64,000 nucleotides of DNA from NCBI RefSeq assembly GCF_002732165.1, contig NZ_MRZO01000003.1:1-64000 (forward strand), in the 5' to 3' direction. The notes under the pieces were generated by a model, which saw only the letters and a list, made by a program, of their open reading frames with translations, had not been told where the DNA came from and did no database searches. The translations under genes and the position numbers were made by a program. The stretch is from Staphylococcus xylosus. GTDB taxonomy: Bacteria; Bacillota; Bacilli; Staphylococcales; Staphylococcaceae. Positions 63,653-64,000 of this stretch are shown here, piece by piece. Every line of letters begins with the position of its first letter. Position 1 is the stretch's first letter.

Positions 63653-64000
63653 TTATTTTGTAACTTTTTTAGCTAAATCAGTAATATATTTGAAGAAATT
63701 ATCATGGTCAACATGGTCGATTACTGAAATGGGTCTACCGCATTGATTGTCGACATAAGTTTTACCTTGACTAGGACCCTCTGTATATACAGATACATTT
63801 AAATCATGCTTACGAATCAGCTCAGGCATGCCAATATAAGCTGTAGTTAAGACATCCCAAAGAAAATAAGTTGAATTCGTTTGGAAATGAGTTAATGGTG
63901 GGACAGCTGCATAACTTACACCTAAAAAATCTACCCCAGGATAATGGCGTTCATTGGCCCACGCTTGTCTAACATCCCAAGTCATAGGTACTTGATTGGT
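63653..64000 (-). CDS. Nucleoside hydrolase, C-terminal part (5' end outside window)
   Basis: The frame is open to the window edge, and 115 codons are visible. The C-terminal pattern FLWDVLTTAYIGMPELIRKHDLNVSVYTEGPSQGKTYVD fits inosine-uridine-preferring nucleoside hydrolases, in which WD-xLT is the calcium-binding Asp region. These enzymes split ribonucleosides to base and ribose for salvage. Only the last third is visible, so substrate class and completeness cannot be judged. Confidence 0.8.
   Translation of the reverse strand, partial: TNQVPMTWDVRQAWANERHYPGVDFLGVSYAAVPPLTHFQTNSTYFLWDVLTTAYIGMPELIRKHDLNVSVYTEGPSQGKTYVDNQCGRPISVIDHVDHDNFFKYITDLAKKVTK

Noticed and set aside
1..64000. Insertion sequence, prophage, CRISPR array or tRNA/rRNA genes
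   Set aside because: No transposase, integrase, spaced palindromic array or tRNA-like cloverleaf was found on reading both strands, though short relics could escape by eye.

Overview
The window is chromosomal DNA from a Staphylococcus, most likely a coagulase-negative species of the saprophyticus/xylosus type. The evidence is an AT-rich base composition, strong AGGAGG-type ribosome binding sites, an LPETG-anchored surface protein, a LytM-type glycyl-glycine peptidase, a class I fda aldolase, and a complete cudT-cudC-cudA-cudB choline/betaine locus in the arrangement described for S. xylosus. No rRNA, tRNA, transposase, phage gene or CRISPR array was seen. The species itself cannot be fixed from the sequence alone.

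Layout. 1-4.2 kb: the 3' part of a repeat-rich LPXTG adhesin, then an aldehyde dehydrogenase and a small orphan. 4.4-9 kb: a DsbA-fold CxxC protein divergent from a TetR/DoxX pair, a tRNA-dihydrouridine synthase and an MFS transporter. 9.2-13.8 kb: lytM, a GDPD phosphodiesterase, a rifamycin ADP-ribosyltransferase (Arr), an MscS/CmpX-like membrane protein and a MarR regulator. 14.2-15.9 kb: a pyruvate/indolepyruvate decarboxylase. 16-21.5 kb: the class M sirtuin locus, with a divergent OYE-like flavoenzyme followed by LLM, GcvH-L, Zn-macrodomain, SirTM and LplA2. This is a lipoylation-dependent reversible protein ADP-ribosylation module. 21.7-24 kb: small stress and membrane proteins and a Gfo/Idh/MocA oxidoreductase. 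24.2-31.8 kb: a nickel-pincer racemase operon (larC, larB, larE, larA) run together with a KdgT-type permease and a glycerate kinase, with a divergent CdaR-type activator and a catabolite-responsive element.

32-36 kb: a 1-kb gene-poor stretch with hairpins and a coding relic, then pyruvate phosphate dikinase and its regulatory kinase/phosphatase. 36.4-40.3 kb: a VOC protein, an XRE regulator with two membrane proteins, and an XRE-cupin regulator divergent from a CynX-type MFS transporter. 40.5-48.3 kb: cardiolipin synthase, an unusual hairpin-bracketed noncoding cassette, and a GABA catabolic set (GabR-like regulator, gabT, gabD, APC permease). 48.4-51.4 kb: a PTS EIIC-like protein, fda and a methyltransferase. 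51.9-57.7 kb: cudT/cudC/cudA/cudB. 58-64 kb: a two-domain teichoic-acid-type glycosyltransferase, a GNAT acetyltransferase, a nitroreductase, a capA-like gene interrupted by one stop codon, and the 3' part of a nucleoside hydrolase.

How the genes fit together. Several units are carbon and osmolyte scavenging modules: glycerate/hydroxy-acid, GABA, choline and aldehydes. The Lar-KdgT-glycerate kinase-CdaR locus is the best candidate for an unassigned pathway. I infer that it imports a 2-hydroxy acid, inverts its C2 centre with a nickel enzyme, and phosphorylates D-glycerate to a glycolytic intermediate. The best noncoding candidate is a structured, relatively GC-rich cassette at 42.03-42.36 kb. 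It is bracketed by two near-identical hairpins and contains a nested fold and a bidirectional terminator.
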